Below are positions 9,031 through 17,540 of a stretch of DNA of 64,000 nt, one piece after another (position 1 is the first letter of the stretch; each line of letters begins with the position of its first letter). A program made the translations under genes and the position numbers. The notes under the pieces were generated by a model that worked only from the letters and a program-made list of their open reading frames with translations, was not told the DNA's origin and ran no database searches. The DNA lies in contig NZ_CH724168.1 in assembly GCF_000153285.1 (NCBI RefSeq), forward strand, positions 1,854,110 through 1,918,109, given 5' to 3'. The stretch comes from Synechococcus sp. WH 7805. Its GTDB lineage: Bacteria; Cyanobacteriota; Cyanobacteriia; PCC-6307; Cyanobiaceae.

Positions 9031-10209
9031 TCAGCGGGTCCAGTTGCTGTTGCCGAGGGAGCCTGTGTGGCTAACTCGGACCAGCCTTGATCCGTTGACG
9101 ACCTTGAACGTGAGACGACCGGAATTCTGGGTTTGACTGCCGGCGGTGTCCTGCCAGAGGCCACTCACAGTGTTGCCTTGGCGCTGACCGATGAAGATGT
9201 TTTTAAAATTGCCTCCTCGGCCGTTCCAGGAGACGATTGACCCTGTCTGGCGAACCACATACGTTCCGCCGTTGTTGCCACGCCAGGTTCCGTTGAGGTT
9301 GCGCGCATCGTTGCAGTCGGGTCGGCTGCTAATGGATGCGGGCTTTTGTGTTGGTGTCCAGGAGGTGTTGAAGCCAGGGTTGCCGCCAACTTTGACGAGT
9401 CGATTGCGATCAATGCGCAGCTTGAGGCTGCCGGTGCTGTTGTTGCAGAAGTTCTTCCAGGAAGCGTTGATGATGTTTCCCTGGATGGTCCCTGTGATCA
9501 GGTTGAAGGGTTTGCTATTGAGGAAGCCTTTCATTTGGAAGTTGTTGCCGCTGCGCTGAGCGGAATAGACACCTTTGTTGTTGCCTTTGAGCCAGCCATT
9601 GAGGTTGACCTGCTGCTGATTGGATGGCGGAGTGCTGTTGGATCCGGAGCCTGATCCAGCGCTTACACGGATCATTCGGTACTGCAATGCCTTGGGCACA
9701 TTGCCTCCAGCGGTGGGTGCATTGGCCTGCAGCATGTTGTTGGATCGTTGAATGACCCACTGCCTGTTGGACAGCGATTGCAGCTGCAGGGTGTTACCAA
9801 CTTTGTTGGCCATGAACAGGCGGTTGCGGCTGTTGGTGGTGCAGCCCCTCTTCAGTTGGAGCGCCTTGTTACTGGCAACGCTTACCCAGCGATTGGGGTC
9901 CTGCGTGCTGCGCAGCGCATAGGTTCCACCATTCAATCCATTGCGATTGCCGAGGTCGTAGATGTCAAAGGTTTCCCAGCTTTTGTTGCCACCGATGCGG
10001 CTGCTGGTGGCACCGACCGCTGCATCGGATCCGATGCCGGCACGGATGTACTTGTTGTTCAGATTGGATTTCAGGGCGTAGCGGCCAAGCAGGGTGCCGC
10101 CTGTACAGCGTGTGGTGGCTTCAGCCGGAGTGGCTGTGAGCGCGGTGAAGCCGCTGAGGCCTGCTGCGGCAGTGAGGCTAAGGGCGATGGAGGCTTGGGC
10201 GAATTTCAT
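9031..10209 (-). CDS. Secreted protein: beta-trefoil-like domain plus two copies of an unknown domain
   Basis: The 392-residue product starts with a signal peptide (MKFAQASIALSLTAAAG…, cleavage near AEA-TTR). Residues of about 35-185 contain repeated blocks such as RYALKSNLNNKYIRAG and TYALRSTQDPNRWVSV that resemble a fascin/actin-crosslinking beta-trefoil. After a Gly/Ser/Pro linker come two related units of about 75 residues. Each starts LNG-W-x-GNN-x-G-x-Y and ends R-LV(K/R)V, the first near 205-285 and the second near 305-390. Such folds often bind sugars or proteins at the cell surface. No catalytic motif is seen. ATG at 10209 is chosen because the signal peptide begins there. Confidence 0.7.
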   Translation of the reverse strand: MKFAQASIALSLTAAAGLSGFTALTATPAEATTRCTGGTLLGRYALKSNLNNKYIRAGIGSDAAVGATSSRIGGNKSWETFDIYDLGNRNGLNGGTYALRSTQDPNRWVSVASNKALQLKRGCTTNSRNRLFMANKVGNTLQLQSLSNRQWVIQRSNNMLQANAPTAGGNVPKALQYRMIRVSAGSGSGSNSTPPSNQQQVNLNGWLKGNNKGVYSAQRSGNNFQMKGFLNSKPFNLITGTIQGNIINASWKNFCNNSTGSLKLRIDRNRLVKVGGNPGFNTSWTPTQKPASISSRPDCNDARNLNGTWRGNNGGTYVVRQTGSIVSWNGRGGNFKNIFIGQRQGNTVSGLWQDTAGSQTQNSGRLTFKVVNGSRLVRVSHTGSLGNSNWTR

Positions 10210-10322
10210 GGGTTTGAGCGTTTGAGGAGGGCCGGGTTGCTGTCGCTCCCGGTGATGCATGCACTGTCCTCAGCTCGCGTTCTGCAGCCCGTGTCCTTGA
10301 TCCCGAGGTGGTGTGATTGTGC

Positions 10323-10919
10323 TCACAGCAAGCCCAGAACCTGGGCTTGCCAGGCATCCGGCTCGCCGCTGTTGTCGATGATCTGATCCGCCAGCAGGCA
10401 TTTGCGCGCCAGGGGCCATTGCGCCTCGATGCGTTGGTCGGCCTGCTGAGCCGACAGCCCGTTCCTCTGGATCAGCCGTTGCTGTTGCTGTTCCGGACTG
10501 CAGTACACAACCCACACTTCTGTGCAGAGGTTTTCCAGCCCGGATTCATAGAGCAGAGGAATCATCAGCACGACCGTCGGCGTTCGCTCCAGCTCATGCA
10601 AGGCAGCGTCGAAAACCTGCCGGACCAGGGGATGGACCAGTTCTTCCAGCCATCGACGTTCCACCGAATCGGAGAACACGATCTCGGCGAGAGCCTGTCG
10701 GTTCAGCTCCACCTTGTCGGCTTGGGCCGCATTGGAGGCGACAGCGGTGCCATAACGCTCCAGGACAGCCCTGCAGCCTGCACTGCCCGGGGCCAGAGCA
10801 TCCCGGGCATAGCGATCGGCATCCAGCACAGGGATGCCGTGGTCGCTCAACCAGCGCCCCACGCTGCTTTTGCCGGATGCAATGCCGCCGGTGAGACCAA
10901 TGCGGCGTTGGCTGGGCAT
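10323..10919 (-). CDS. coaE: Dephospho-CoA kinase
   Basis: A 198-residue P-loop kinase that phosphorylates the 3' OH of dephospho-CoA, the last step of CoA synthesis. The Walker A motif is GLTGGIASGKSSV at residues 8-20, followed by the family block PVLDADRYARDAL. ATG at 10919 sets the P-loop at the normal distance. It is divergent from argJ with only about 40 bases between the likely starts. Confidence 0.95.
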   Translation of the reverse strand: MPSQRRIGLTGGIASGKSSVGRWLSDHGIPVLDADRYARDALAPGSAGCRAVLERYGTAVASNAAQADKVELNRQALAEIVFSDSVERRWLEELVHPLVRQVFDAALHELERTPTVVLMIPLLYESGLENLCTEVWVVYCSPEQQQQRLIQRNGLSAQQADQRIEAQWPLARKCLLADQIIDNSGEPDAWQAQVLGLL

Positions 10920-10959
10920 GGTGCGGCGGCAGGATACCTTCAGTGTCTCGCGTAGATCC

Positions 10960-12210
10960 GTGGTTGATGCCGCTCCAAGGGTTTCATCCGACTGGTTGCC
11001 GGTGGCAGGGGGAATTACTGCGCCAAAGGGATTCAGGGCCTCAGGGATCACTGCTGGACTGAAGGCTTCTGCAAAGCCTGATCTCGCCTTGGTGCTGGCC
11101 CCCGAAGGCGCTGCCTGCGCTGGGGCTTTCACCCGATCGGTGGTGCGTGCCGCCTGTGTGGATCTTTGCGACGACCGGCTGCGTGAAGGGGGCGGTCAGG
11201 CGAGGGCGGTGCTGATCAATTCCGGCCAGGCCAATGCCTGTACGGGCGATCGGGGTCTGATCGACAGCCAGCGCGCCACCCAGGCGCTGGCGGACCGCCT
11301 GGGTCTGAATGGTGAGGCTGTGCTGATCTGCTCCACCGGGGTGATCGGTGTGCCGATCCCGATGGAGGTGTTGCTGGGTGGTCTGGACCCTTTGGTGGAA
11401 GCGTTGAATGCTGAGGGTGGAGCTGCTGCTGCCAAAGCCATCCTCACCACGGACCTAGTGGAGAAAGAGATCGCTTTTGAAGCGGAGCTGGATGGCCGCT
11501 CGGTGCGGATTGGTGGCATGGCCAAAGGTTCCGGCATGATCCATCCCGACATGGCCACCATGCTCGGGTTCATTTGTTGCGATGCGGCGGTGCCTCCCCC
11601 GGAGTGGCAAGCCATGTTGCGGCGGGCGGTTGAACGCTCCTTCAACGCCATCACCGTCGACGGAGACACCAGTACCAATGACACTGTGCTGGCCTTCGCC
11701 GCTGGAGACCCCGTGGCGCCGTCGTGTCACGCCAAGCTCGAGGAAGGTCTGACCCTGGTGGCGCAGCATCTCGCCAGAGCGATTGCCCGGGATGGGGAAG
11801 GCGCCACCTGTCTGATCGAGGTTCAGGTGGAGGGAGCGTCCACCGAAGCCGGAGCACTCAAGATTGCGCGCACGATCTGCAGCTCCTCATTGGTGAAGAC
11901 GGCCGTTCATGGCCGCGACCCCAACTGGGGGCGGATTGTTGCAGCAGCCGGCCGGTCCGGAGTGGTGTTCGATGCCGATGCCGTCGCCCTTTGGATCGGG
12001 CCGCATCAGCTCATGGCGGCGGGCCAACCCCTGGCGTTTGACCGTGCCGCCGCATCGGCCTATCTCAGTGAGCGGGCGTATGGCCGTTACCTGGTGGAGG
12101 ACTCGGTTCAGATTCGGCTTGCCGTTGGTTCAGGGGCCGGTGAAGGAACGGCCTGGGGATGTGACTTATCGGATCAATATGTGCGCATCAACGCCGATTA
12201 CACCACTTGA
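10960..12210 (+). CDS. argJ: Glutamate N-acetyltransferase / amino-acid N-acetyltransferase
   Basis: A bifunctional ornithine acetyltransferase of the arginine pathway. It is made as a precursor that cleaves itself before the Thr in MATML (within KGSGMIHPDMATMLGF). NSGQANACTG and the C-terminal RINADYTT are typical. GTG at 10960 gives 416 residues, the normal size; an ATG at 10918 overlaps the coaE start and would add 14 residues. The last 32 bases of the gene form the left copy of a direct repeat bounding a genomic island, and the coding sequence is intact through the junction. Confidence 0.95.
   Translation: MVDAAPRVSSDWLPVAGGITAPKGFRASGITAGLKASAKPDLALVLAPEGAACAGAFTRSVVRAACVDLCDDRLREGGGQARAVLINSGQANACTGDRGLIDSQRATQALADRLGLNGEAVLICSTGVIGVPIPMEVLLGGLDPLVEALNAEGGAAAAKAILTTDLVEKEIAFEAELDGRSVRIGGMAKGSGMIHPDMATMLGFICCDAAVPPPEWQAMLRRAVERSFNAITVDGDTSTNDTVLAFAAGDPVAPSCHAKLEEGLTLVAQHLARAIARDGEGATCLIEVQVEGASTEAGALKIARTICSSSLVKTAVHGRDPNWGRIVAAAGRSGVVFDADAVALWIGPHQLMAAGQPLAFDRAAASAYLSERAYGRYLVEDSVQIRLAVGSGAGEGTAWGCDLSDQYVRINADYTT
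12179..12210 (+). repeat. Left attachment-site copy (32-bp direct repeat, argJ 3' end)
   Basis: These 32 bases, ending with the argJ stop codon, recur exactly at 16721-16752. The flanking bases differ on both sides. This is the pattern left by site-specific integration into the 3' end of a gene. Confidence 0.88.
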
Positions 12211-12282
12211 TCAAAAATGTAGTGATACCAGAGTGTTCGGGGTTCTCAACTGCGCTAGTGCAAAAGAGGTGGAAACCATAAC

Positions 12283-12537
12283 TCACGTATCCAGTCTTAA
12301 ATCAGAGGGTAGTAAGTCAAAAAAATCCCCCTTAGGGATACAGACCTCAGGGTGCTGCTCGCCCTCATAACTCGACCTCTTCAGGTTGCTCTCTGTGCCT
12401 CTGCGCGAGGAGTAGGGGAACCGACTGAACAGGTGGAGAGCACCGCTCTTGGTGCGGATGCCCGCTGCCCCTCTGTTCCAAAACTCTTGGGTTGCCAGGA
12501 CGCCAAAAACTGCCGTCACAACAGTTGTTTTGACCAT
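12283..12537 (-). CDS. Possible small protein of unknown function in the island
   Basis: An 84-residue frame starting MVKTTVVTAVFGVLATQEFW and ending at 12283, with natural-looking codon use and composition (a basic Ser/Arg-rich middle and an acidic tail). Its ATG overlaps, on the opposite strand, the ATG of the recombinase pseudogene, so the two would be divergent with no spacer. No ribosome binding site is clear. It may be real, a relic, or a shadow. Confidence 0.3.
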   Translation of the reverse strand: MVKTTVVTAVFGVLATQEFWNRGAAGIRTKSGALHLFSRFPYSSRRGTESNLKRSSYEGEQHPEVCIPKGDFFDLLPSDLRLDT

Positions 12538-13113
12538 GCCTGGATCAATCGGGTACGCCCGTTGTTCCAGCACCTCCAAGACACTGCTGCTCAGACCGAT
12601 GAACTGGAGAGTGCTGGATGCGTTGCGGGGTTCGCCGAGAAGGTGTCCTCTCGTGCCCCTCTGGAGAAACGTCACCAGTTGCGTGCCTGCCTGGAGACGC
12701 ACCAGAACGGAGATGAACTGGTGATCTCCAAACTCGACCTCTTGGGACGGTCCCAGGTGGAGGTGATCAATCGCCTTGCTGACATGCAGGAGCAGGGAAT
12801 CCACATCAGGACCCTCGATGGACTGATCAACACCAGAGGACTTGAACGACTCGCTCCTTTGGTGATTGGTCTGCTGACGGGTCTTGCTGAGGTGGAGAGG
12901 TCCTTGATTCAGGAACGCACCAAAGAGTCTGTTGAACACCGCAGGAGGACGGGTGGAAACCTTGGCGGGAGACCGAGGACCTCAGAGAAGAAAGAACGCC
13001 TTGTGCTGCGTTTGAGGAGTTAGGGGGACTCCTACAGGACCATTTGTGATCAGACGTGTGTCTCTGTCTCCACGATTCAACGGATCCTCCAGAACCAGGA
13101 GATTGCATCATGA
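12536..13113 (+). pseudogene. Serine recombinase (resolvase/invertase family), frameshifted
   Basis: The N-terminus MPGSIGYARCSSTSKTLLL (from 12536) carries the Y-A-R-x-S catalytic motif. The frame then shifts by one base near 12593 and continues QTDELESAGC, the block LVISKLDLLGRS (family WKLDRLGRS) and EVERSLIQERTKE, as in resolvases. A TAG at 13021-13023 interrupts the frame before a helix-turn-helix tail (SYRTICDQTCVSVSTIQRIL). So there is one frameshift and one nonsense codon. It may once have acted as the island's resolvase or as a second integration enzyme. Confidence 0.8.
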
Positions 13114-13283
13114 TCAATATCGACATCCAGTACCAGGATTAGTTCGGGAGATGGAGACACCTCCAGTCCAAATACAACGAAGGTGATGCGTACCGCACTG
13201 CTGCAAACCGTGCTCGATCCGAAGGGAAACGCCATCGACTGGCGTACTAAGACGGAAACCTTCTGGATGTGATTGAGCCTTGA
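13110..13283 (+). pseudogene. Small island gene with two in-frame stops
   Basis: The frame MINIDIQYQD, then YNEGDAYRTAANRARSEGKR, then DGNLLDVIEP reads as a coherent basic protein of about 57 residues, but has TAG at 13140 and TAA at 13248. Its ATG overlaps the recombinase stop as ATGA, so the two were once translationally coupled. From memory it resembles small conserved proteins of picocyanobacterial and cyanophage islands, which I cannot verify here. Confidence 0.55.
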
Positions 13284-13584
13284 CAGAAAAATGCAACGTT
13301 TAATCCATAAAGAGTGTATAGGGATCTTATTTGTCGAAGTCAGTTTAAAATACTGCCGCCTTCAATGCCTCTTGCTACCTTGTCCTGTAAATATATAAAA
13401 CCGTTTGACTTGCAAATTATATGCATTTAATCGCTAAATACAAGACAAAAATAATTAGACCCTCTGCAAAGATGGAGGCCGTCGAATTTTGCTTTCAGAG
13501 TGCTTGGGATCTAGTGATTTCCCAAGGGGTGTGGTGTACCCAGAGATACTCCTTAAATCTCCATAACACCCCATAAAGCATTTG

Positions 13585-13986
13585 ATGCCAATGGATTTTT
13601 CCAAGATAACCGAAGCAAATTACCAGAGAAGAACCGAACGAAGTGAGGTGTATTCACGACCAAAGGGAGTGAATCAGTCAAGATCCTCAAGGACGCTTCT
13701 GAATCGGAAACTTGAAAGGATCCATCAGACGACCAGATCGCATCTAAAGGTTCTTCAGGAACTGATCAGAGATCAATGGGAGAACAATTTCCGACACCAG
13801 TGGTTCATCACATTGCTATGGAACGATCTTTCGACTCGATCTGAAGATGGGAGCATTGGGATGGTGATCAAACCATGGGTCTGGGTTCGCCATGCGTTCT
13901 ACAACCTGAGGGACTACTACTTCTATAGACATCACCATTATCCTGATCTCGTACTTGATTGTCAGAATTCAGATCTGCTCTTCTAG
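13585..13986 (+). CDS. Hypothetical island protein
   Basis: A 133-residue protein starting at ATG 13585 (another ATG at 13591, a TTG at 13582). It is basic and rich in Arg, His, Trp and Tyr (for example WVWVRHAFYNLRDYYFYRHH near the C-terminus), with no signal peptide or recognised motif. It sits in the AT-rich part of the island between dead genes, so it may be intact or truncated. Confidence 0.45.
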   Translation: MPMDFSKITEANYQRRTERSEVYSRPKGVNQSRSSRTLLNRKLERIHQTTRSHLKVLQELIRDQWENNFRHQWFITLLWNDLSTRSEDGSIGMVIKPWVWVRHAFYNLRDYYFYRHHHYPDLVLDCQNSDLLF

Positions 13987-14248
13987 AGAGAATAAATAGA
14001 GATGACTCCTCTAAAGACATCTCTATGAACATCATCCAAAACACAGATCAAAGGAAGATCAATCTGTTTTTTGGGAAAAGGAATCAGACCACTACTCTGC
14101 AAAAGCTTGATTGCTTATCCCATCAACTCAGGCAATCCAGAACATGAACCCTGGATTATCTGGTCACTCATTATGAATGGTTCCAGAGCAACCGTAGTGA
14201 GGTGGTCAGACGAGTATCACCATCCGACTTGTCAAGGCTGAGGTTGAG

Positions 14249-14344
14249 ATGCTCAAAGAACTTTAGAAGAGAGATAAGAGATACAAGAAGGGATTGGAGG
14301 AGAAGGTCAAATCAGACTCTCCTTGGATTATAGAAAACGCTTGA
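14249..14344 (+). pseudogene. Relic of a small charged protein
   Basis: Within the 410-base gap 13987-14396 a frame reads KAEVEMLKEL, then TAG, then KRDKRYKKGLEEKVKSD and WIIENA to a stop at 14342-14344. The Lys/Glu-rich heptad character suggests the end of a helical protein broken by one nonsense codon. The rest of the gap shows only short broken frames. Confidence 0.35.
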
Positions 14345-14396
14345 TTTTAGTCTTCATGCATGGTAAGATGATAAAAATATGCTTTGCTATTAAGTT

Positions 14397-15098
14397 ATGT
14401 TCTCCGCAATTCCCGAGGATATTGGCAGGTTTCAATATTGGGTTTCATTTGTAAATGAGAAATCATTTGAGTCAGTTGCTGAAATAGGTGTCTGGAAGGG
14501 AGCATTTGCAAAAAAAATTTTGGATAACTGTTCAGCAATTCGCGACTACTATCTTGTTGATCCATGGAGAAAAATGGATGACTGGAATAAACCTTTTAAC
14601 TTCAAAGAAGATTTGGAAAAAGTTTATGAGCAGGCGATGAGTAATTTAGAATCCCACCAAAACAAAATAAAAGTTTTGCGTGGTAAGACGACAGAAGTGA
14701 TTGATCAAATACCCGACAACTCCCTAGATTTTGCGTATATAGATGGAGATCATACTCTCAGGGGGATCGCAATAGATTTGATGACTATTCTTCCAAAGAT
14801 GAAGTTCGGATCATTCATTGCTCTCGATGATTTTACCAATCCTATGCAGCATGGATTTGATTACGAACTGTCTTTAGTTGATCCCTTTGGATTGTATTTC
14901 GCGGAAGCGAATCGTTTCCCTTGCGCAATATTAGGGAAATCACAGTTCTGCATTCATGTTGACTCCGGAAAGGGATTTTCGTTGGTCGATTTTGCTAACC
15001 CTGATAGGTCAACACCTTATCCAGACATAATGGCGCGGTTGTCGCAGCACAAAGTGGTTAAACTTGGAAAAAAATACTCAAACTTATCGACTAAATAA
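14397..15098 (+). CDS. Class I SAM-dependent methyltransferase
   Basis: A 233-residue protein with the class I fold signatures of the TylF/Methyltransf_24-type group: motif I VAEIGVWKGAFAKKIL (residues 26-41), the acidic end of strand 2 (YYLVDPWR), and FAYIDGDHTLRGIAID in the region of motif IV. The substrate is unknown; this group methylates sugars, small molecules and lipids. The gene is strongly AT-rich and uses AT-ending codons, unlike the core, and is the only cargo gene in the island that is clearly intact. No nearby glycosyltransferase or polyketide gene points to a substrate. Confidence 0.75.
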   Translation: MFSAIPEDIGRFQYWVSFVNEKSFESVAEIGVWKGAFAKKILDNCSAIRDYYLVDPWRKMDDWNKPFNFKEDLEKVYEQAMSNLESHQNKIKVLRGKTTEVIDQIPDNSLDFAYIDGDHTLRGIAIDLMTILPKMKFGSFIALDDFTNPMQHGFDYELSLVDPFGLYFAEANRFPCAILGKSQFCIHVDSGKGFSLVDFANPDRSTPYPDIMARLSQHKVVKLGKKYSNLSTK

Positions 15099-15265
15099 AT
15101 CCTGTTTAATTGACTACCGGTATTTTAATTGGGATTGGTCGCCGACGGTAGCAAGATGTTCTCTTTTGGCTTTCAATTAATCCACTTGTATTATGTGCAT
15201 TAATTTATAAAAAAATATATTGCAAAAGCTGCGAATTTTCGGGTTTAGAGACGGTTTATTTTCGA

Positions 15266-16580
15266 TCATGAAAAACTTTTTGACAATCTCAGGTGATGGC
15301 TTCCCTGTGAATCGTGGATGTATGGAACTCGCATCCAGTCGGTCTCAGACGCTCTTTTGAGTTGTCCTCGACCAGTTGAGAGTGCATCCGTCGCTCTCTT
15401 CGAGTCGTAGTGGAAGTAGTGCTTCTGGACGTACTGGATGCGTGTATCACAGTTGTTGCATACTGTCGCGATAGGAACTCCTCTTCCCAGTGCAAAGGTG
15501 ATCCAGGTGTGTCGGAATGAATGCCAAGTCAGGTTTTTGCCTGATGTGATGTCTGTTTTCCTCAGGTTGTTGGAGTCCCCTTCTACTCAGCTCACTAGTC
15601 CTGATTCAACCAACATCTCCTGAAGACCATCTTTCCAGATCCAATCACTGAGTGCCTTGTCAGTACTTTGATTCCTGAAGAGAAGGTCTTGTTTGCTCCT
15701 GGGGTGAGTCAGTTTTCTTCGTTTTTCCAGGTGTCGTGCGATGGGTGCAAATAACTGAACCAACGTCCTGTCTTGGTGTTTTCTGCAGGTCCTTCCACAA
15801 GACACCAGATCTGTTGATCCTCCTTGCTGAGGATTTTGTTTTCGCTGATGTGCTGCCATCTCATCTTGCGAAGAGAACCAATACGGATTCCGCTCTCTAT
15901 GGAGATCCTCATTTCCAGGTACAACATCTGCCGATGCACCTGCTGCTGCTTCGCGCGAGGTGACCGTTTGGTCTCTTTCCCCTTGTTCACGCCATAAAGA
16001 GAGTTCCTGGTGAGAGGTCGATCGCTCTCCTTGCCCTTGTCTGGACCACGACTGATCCTTGGGTCTTTTCGTGTATGGAATCTCATGTGACTGGTCTCGG
16101 GTGATGAACCCCTCTGTCAGTGCCACCTCCTTCCACATCCGGTTGATAGTCGAGTATTCGTTATTCAGGGTTGTGGGACGAGGGAGTTTTCTGCCTTGCT
16201 TGTCCGCAGCACTGGTTACGGATCAGTTGGAGTCGTGCAGGGGTGATGCCCTCGTGGGGTCTGTTGCTGATTGGCCTGTCCTCTTTCCCCAGGAACCGTC
16301 ACACCATCTCCCCCAGGGTCAGGACTTTGATCGCTTCTCCTCGGTCGGTTCTGGTTCTGAGGTCGATGTAACGCTCTTGTGCCAGACTCAGTGCTTCGTT
16401 CTCTCTTGCTGCTGAGGATCTGGGTCTCCACCGTTAGATCGCTTCAGAACGAACCGATGGTTTTTGTTGGTTTCTCGATTTAAGAACTCAAGTTGCCACT
16501 TCCCACCCTTCTGAGGGTCTCCGTAGATGTATGCGTTGTTCCGCTGACCACCCTTTAGGTCCTAGCGGTCCATCACCCAT
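15266..16580 (-). pseudogene. Tyrosine recombinase (integrase) with several frameshifts and stops
   Basis: Read 16580 to 15266, broken frames join into one integrase. An N-terminal arm-binding-like part (NNAYIYGDPQKGGKWQLEFL) is followed by a core-binding part with a TGA. Box I is ISIESGIRIGSLRKMRW, with the first catalytic Arg. After a frameshift the protein continues LFAPIARHLEKRRKLTHPRS. A TGA at 15587-15589 interrupts it, then comes box II TWHSFRHTWITFALGRGVP (His-x-x-Arg) and the Tyr region IQYVQKHYFHYD. At least three frameshifts and two nonsense codons are seen. It lies about 140 bases from the right repeat, as expected for the island's own integrase. Confidence 0.85.
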
Positions 16581-16720
16581 GAGAACCCTGCCATTACTGG
16601 GGTTTTGGTGCACAGAAAGTCAAAACGGGACCGTCACCACTGGGATCTCAGTTCCAACTGTAAAAGTCGTGCAAAGGGGTCTGCTCTTCAAATCCGAGTG
16701 TTGGACTGGTTTTTTAGTTC

Positions 16721-16752
16721 ATGTGCGCATCAACGCCGATTACACCACTTGA
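16721..16752 (+). repeat. Right attachment-site copy (32-bp direct repeat)
   Basis: An exact second copy of the last 32 bases of argJ, including its stop codon. It is not attached to a gene body, and a hairpin that fits the original argJ downstream region follows. Confidence 0.88.
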
Positions 16753-16768
16753 GTGCACTGCATGGATG

Positions 16769-16789
16769 CGCCCCTTGCCTTCAGGGGCG
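16769..16789 (+). terminator. Possible original argJ terminator, now displaced by the island
   Basis: A 6-bp GC stem (cgcccc / ggggcg) with a 9-base loop just beyond the right repeat. No T run follows, so the function is uncertain. Its position fits the argJ 3' flank before the island arrived. Confidence 0.35.
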
Positions 16790-16839
16790 AGGATGGGACC
16801 CACCGTCTGGTGCGGTGTTGATCCTCATAAGTTCCGGTG

Positions 16840-17484
16840 ATGGCTTCCTCCACCTCTGAGCAGCAACCCCCCAAGCGACCGAGATTCTGGGTTGGTCCTT
16901 TGGTAGCCGGGGCTTGTTTTGCTTTGGGATATGGCATCACCCAACGCGTTGTTCTGATGCGGGCCGCCCTGCAGCAGCCCCAGCAGGAAGCATTTAGCCA
17001 GCAGGCCTTTCCTGGTGAGGCGCTCGAGGCTTTGAGGCGTCGCCACGGTGAGGACCAGGCGCTGACGGGAGATGTCGCGGCGCTTGAAGCCGTTGAAGCT
17101 GAAGAGCGCAAGCTCAAGCAGGCCATGGAGGAGGCTGAGGCGATCGCTGCCGAGGCTGAGCGTCGGGACGCCGAGCAGCAGACTGCTCTGATCGAGCCCG
17201 TTTTGGCTGAGCCCGCGTGGACGGCGACTCCTGTTGCAGCCCCTGCCCTGGAACGTCCAGCGCTCGATCAGGAGCTCCAGCAGCCAGCTGAAACGACCTT
17301 TGCTCCAGATCTTCAACCGTTCTTCGACGGGGAAGAGGAGTCGCCTCTGGATGTTCCAGACTTCAACCCTGATCTCAACATCGATGCCGCTGAGGAGCCC
17401 ATCGCTGAACCTGAGTTCATGGAACCGTTGACCAGTGATGTCCAGGCGTTCCCTCCGCCACCAGTAACCCCACTCAGTCCTTAG
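16840..17484 (+). CDS. Membrane-anchored coiled-coil protein, function unknown
   Basis: A 214-residue protein with one N-terminal membrane segment (VGPLVAGACFALGYGI, about residues 18-33). A Glu/Ala-rich coiled coil follows (about 60-115), then a Pro/Glu-rich acidic tail ending in Pro residues. No family is recognised. ATG at 16840 is preceded by an in-frame GTG. It precedes another small hypothetical gene and the AarF/UbiB kinase on the same strand. Confidence 0.6.
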   Translation: MASSTSEQQPPKRPRFWVGPLVAGACFALGYGITQRVVLMRAALQQPQQEAFSQQAFPGEALEALRRRHGEDQALTGDVAALEAVEAEERKLKQAMEEAEAIAAEAERRDAEQQTALIEPVLAEPAWTATPVAAPALERPALDQELQQPAETTFAPDLQPFFDGEEESPLDVPDFNPDLNIDAAEEPIAEPEFMEPLTSDVQAFPPPPVTPLSP

Positions 17485-17540
17485 ATCGACCTCCCCGATA
17501 GCGTTTCGATCTGCCACAGTTTGCACATCGGCTAATCGTG

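Larger units (their letters stand above)
12179..16752. mobile_element. Decayed genomic island integrated at the 3' end of argJ
   Basis: A segment of about 4.5 kb bounded by the 32-bp direct repeats. It holds, in order, a possible small minus-strand gene, a broken serine recombinase, a broken small gene, an unknown gene, a coding relic, an intact SAM methyltransferase and a broken tyrosine integrase next to the right repeat. Its middle (about 13.3-15.25 kb) is strongly AT-rich compared with the core on either side; 13284-13584 and 15099-15265 are AT-rich and show no gene. The integrase-beside-att layout matches tyrosine-recombinase islands. Several genes are dead, so the element is no longer self-mobile. 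Confidence 0.88.

Noticed and set aside
8475-9164. 229-residue minus-strand frame overlapping the gatB end
   Set aside because: It covers parts of two confident genes and an intergenic terminator; composition is Ser/Pro/Arg-rich as in shadows of GC-rich genes.
12352-13023. Single plus-strand frame of 223 residues as an intact recombinase
   Set aside because: Its first 75 or so residues do not resemble the family, while the catalytic N-terminus lies in another frame; a one-base shift explains both.
14629-15098. Methyltransferase as the modification half of a restriction system
   Set aside because: No nuclease gene or target-recognition region is nearby, and the motifs fit small-molecule rather than DNA methyltransferases.
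12179-16752. tRNA gene as the island integration site
   Set aside because: The repeated 32 bases are coding sequence of argJ and cannot form a cloverleaf; no tRNA is seen at either end.
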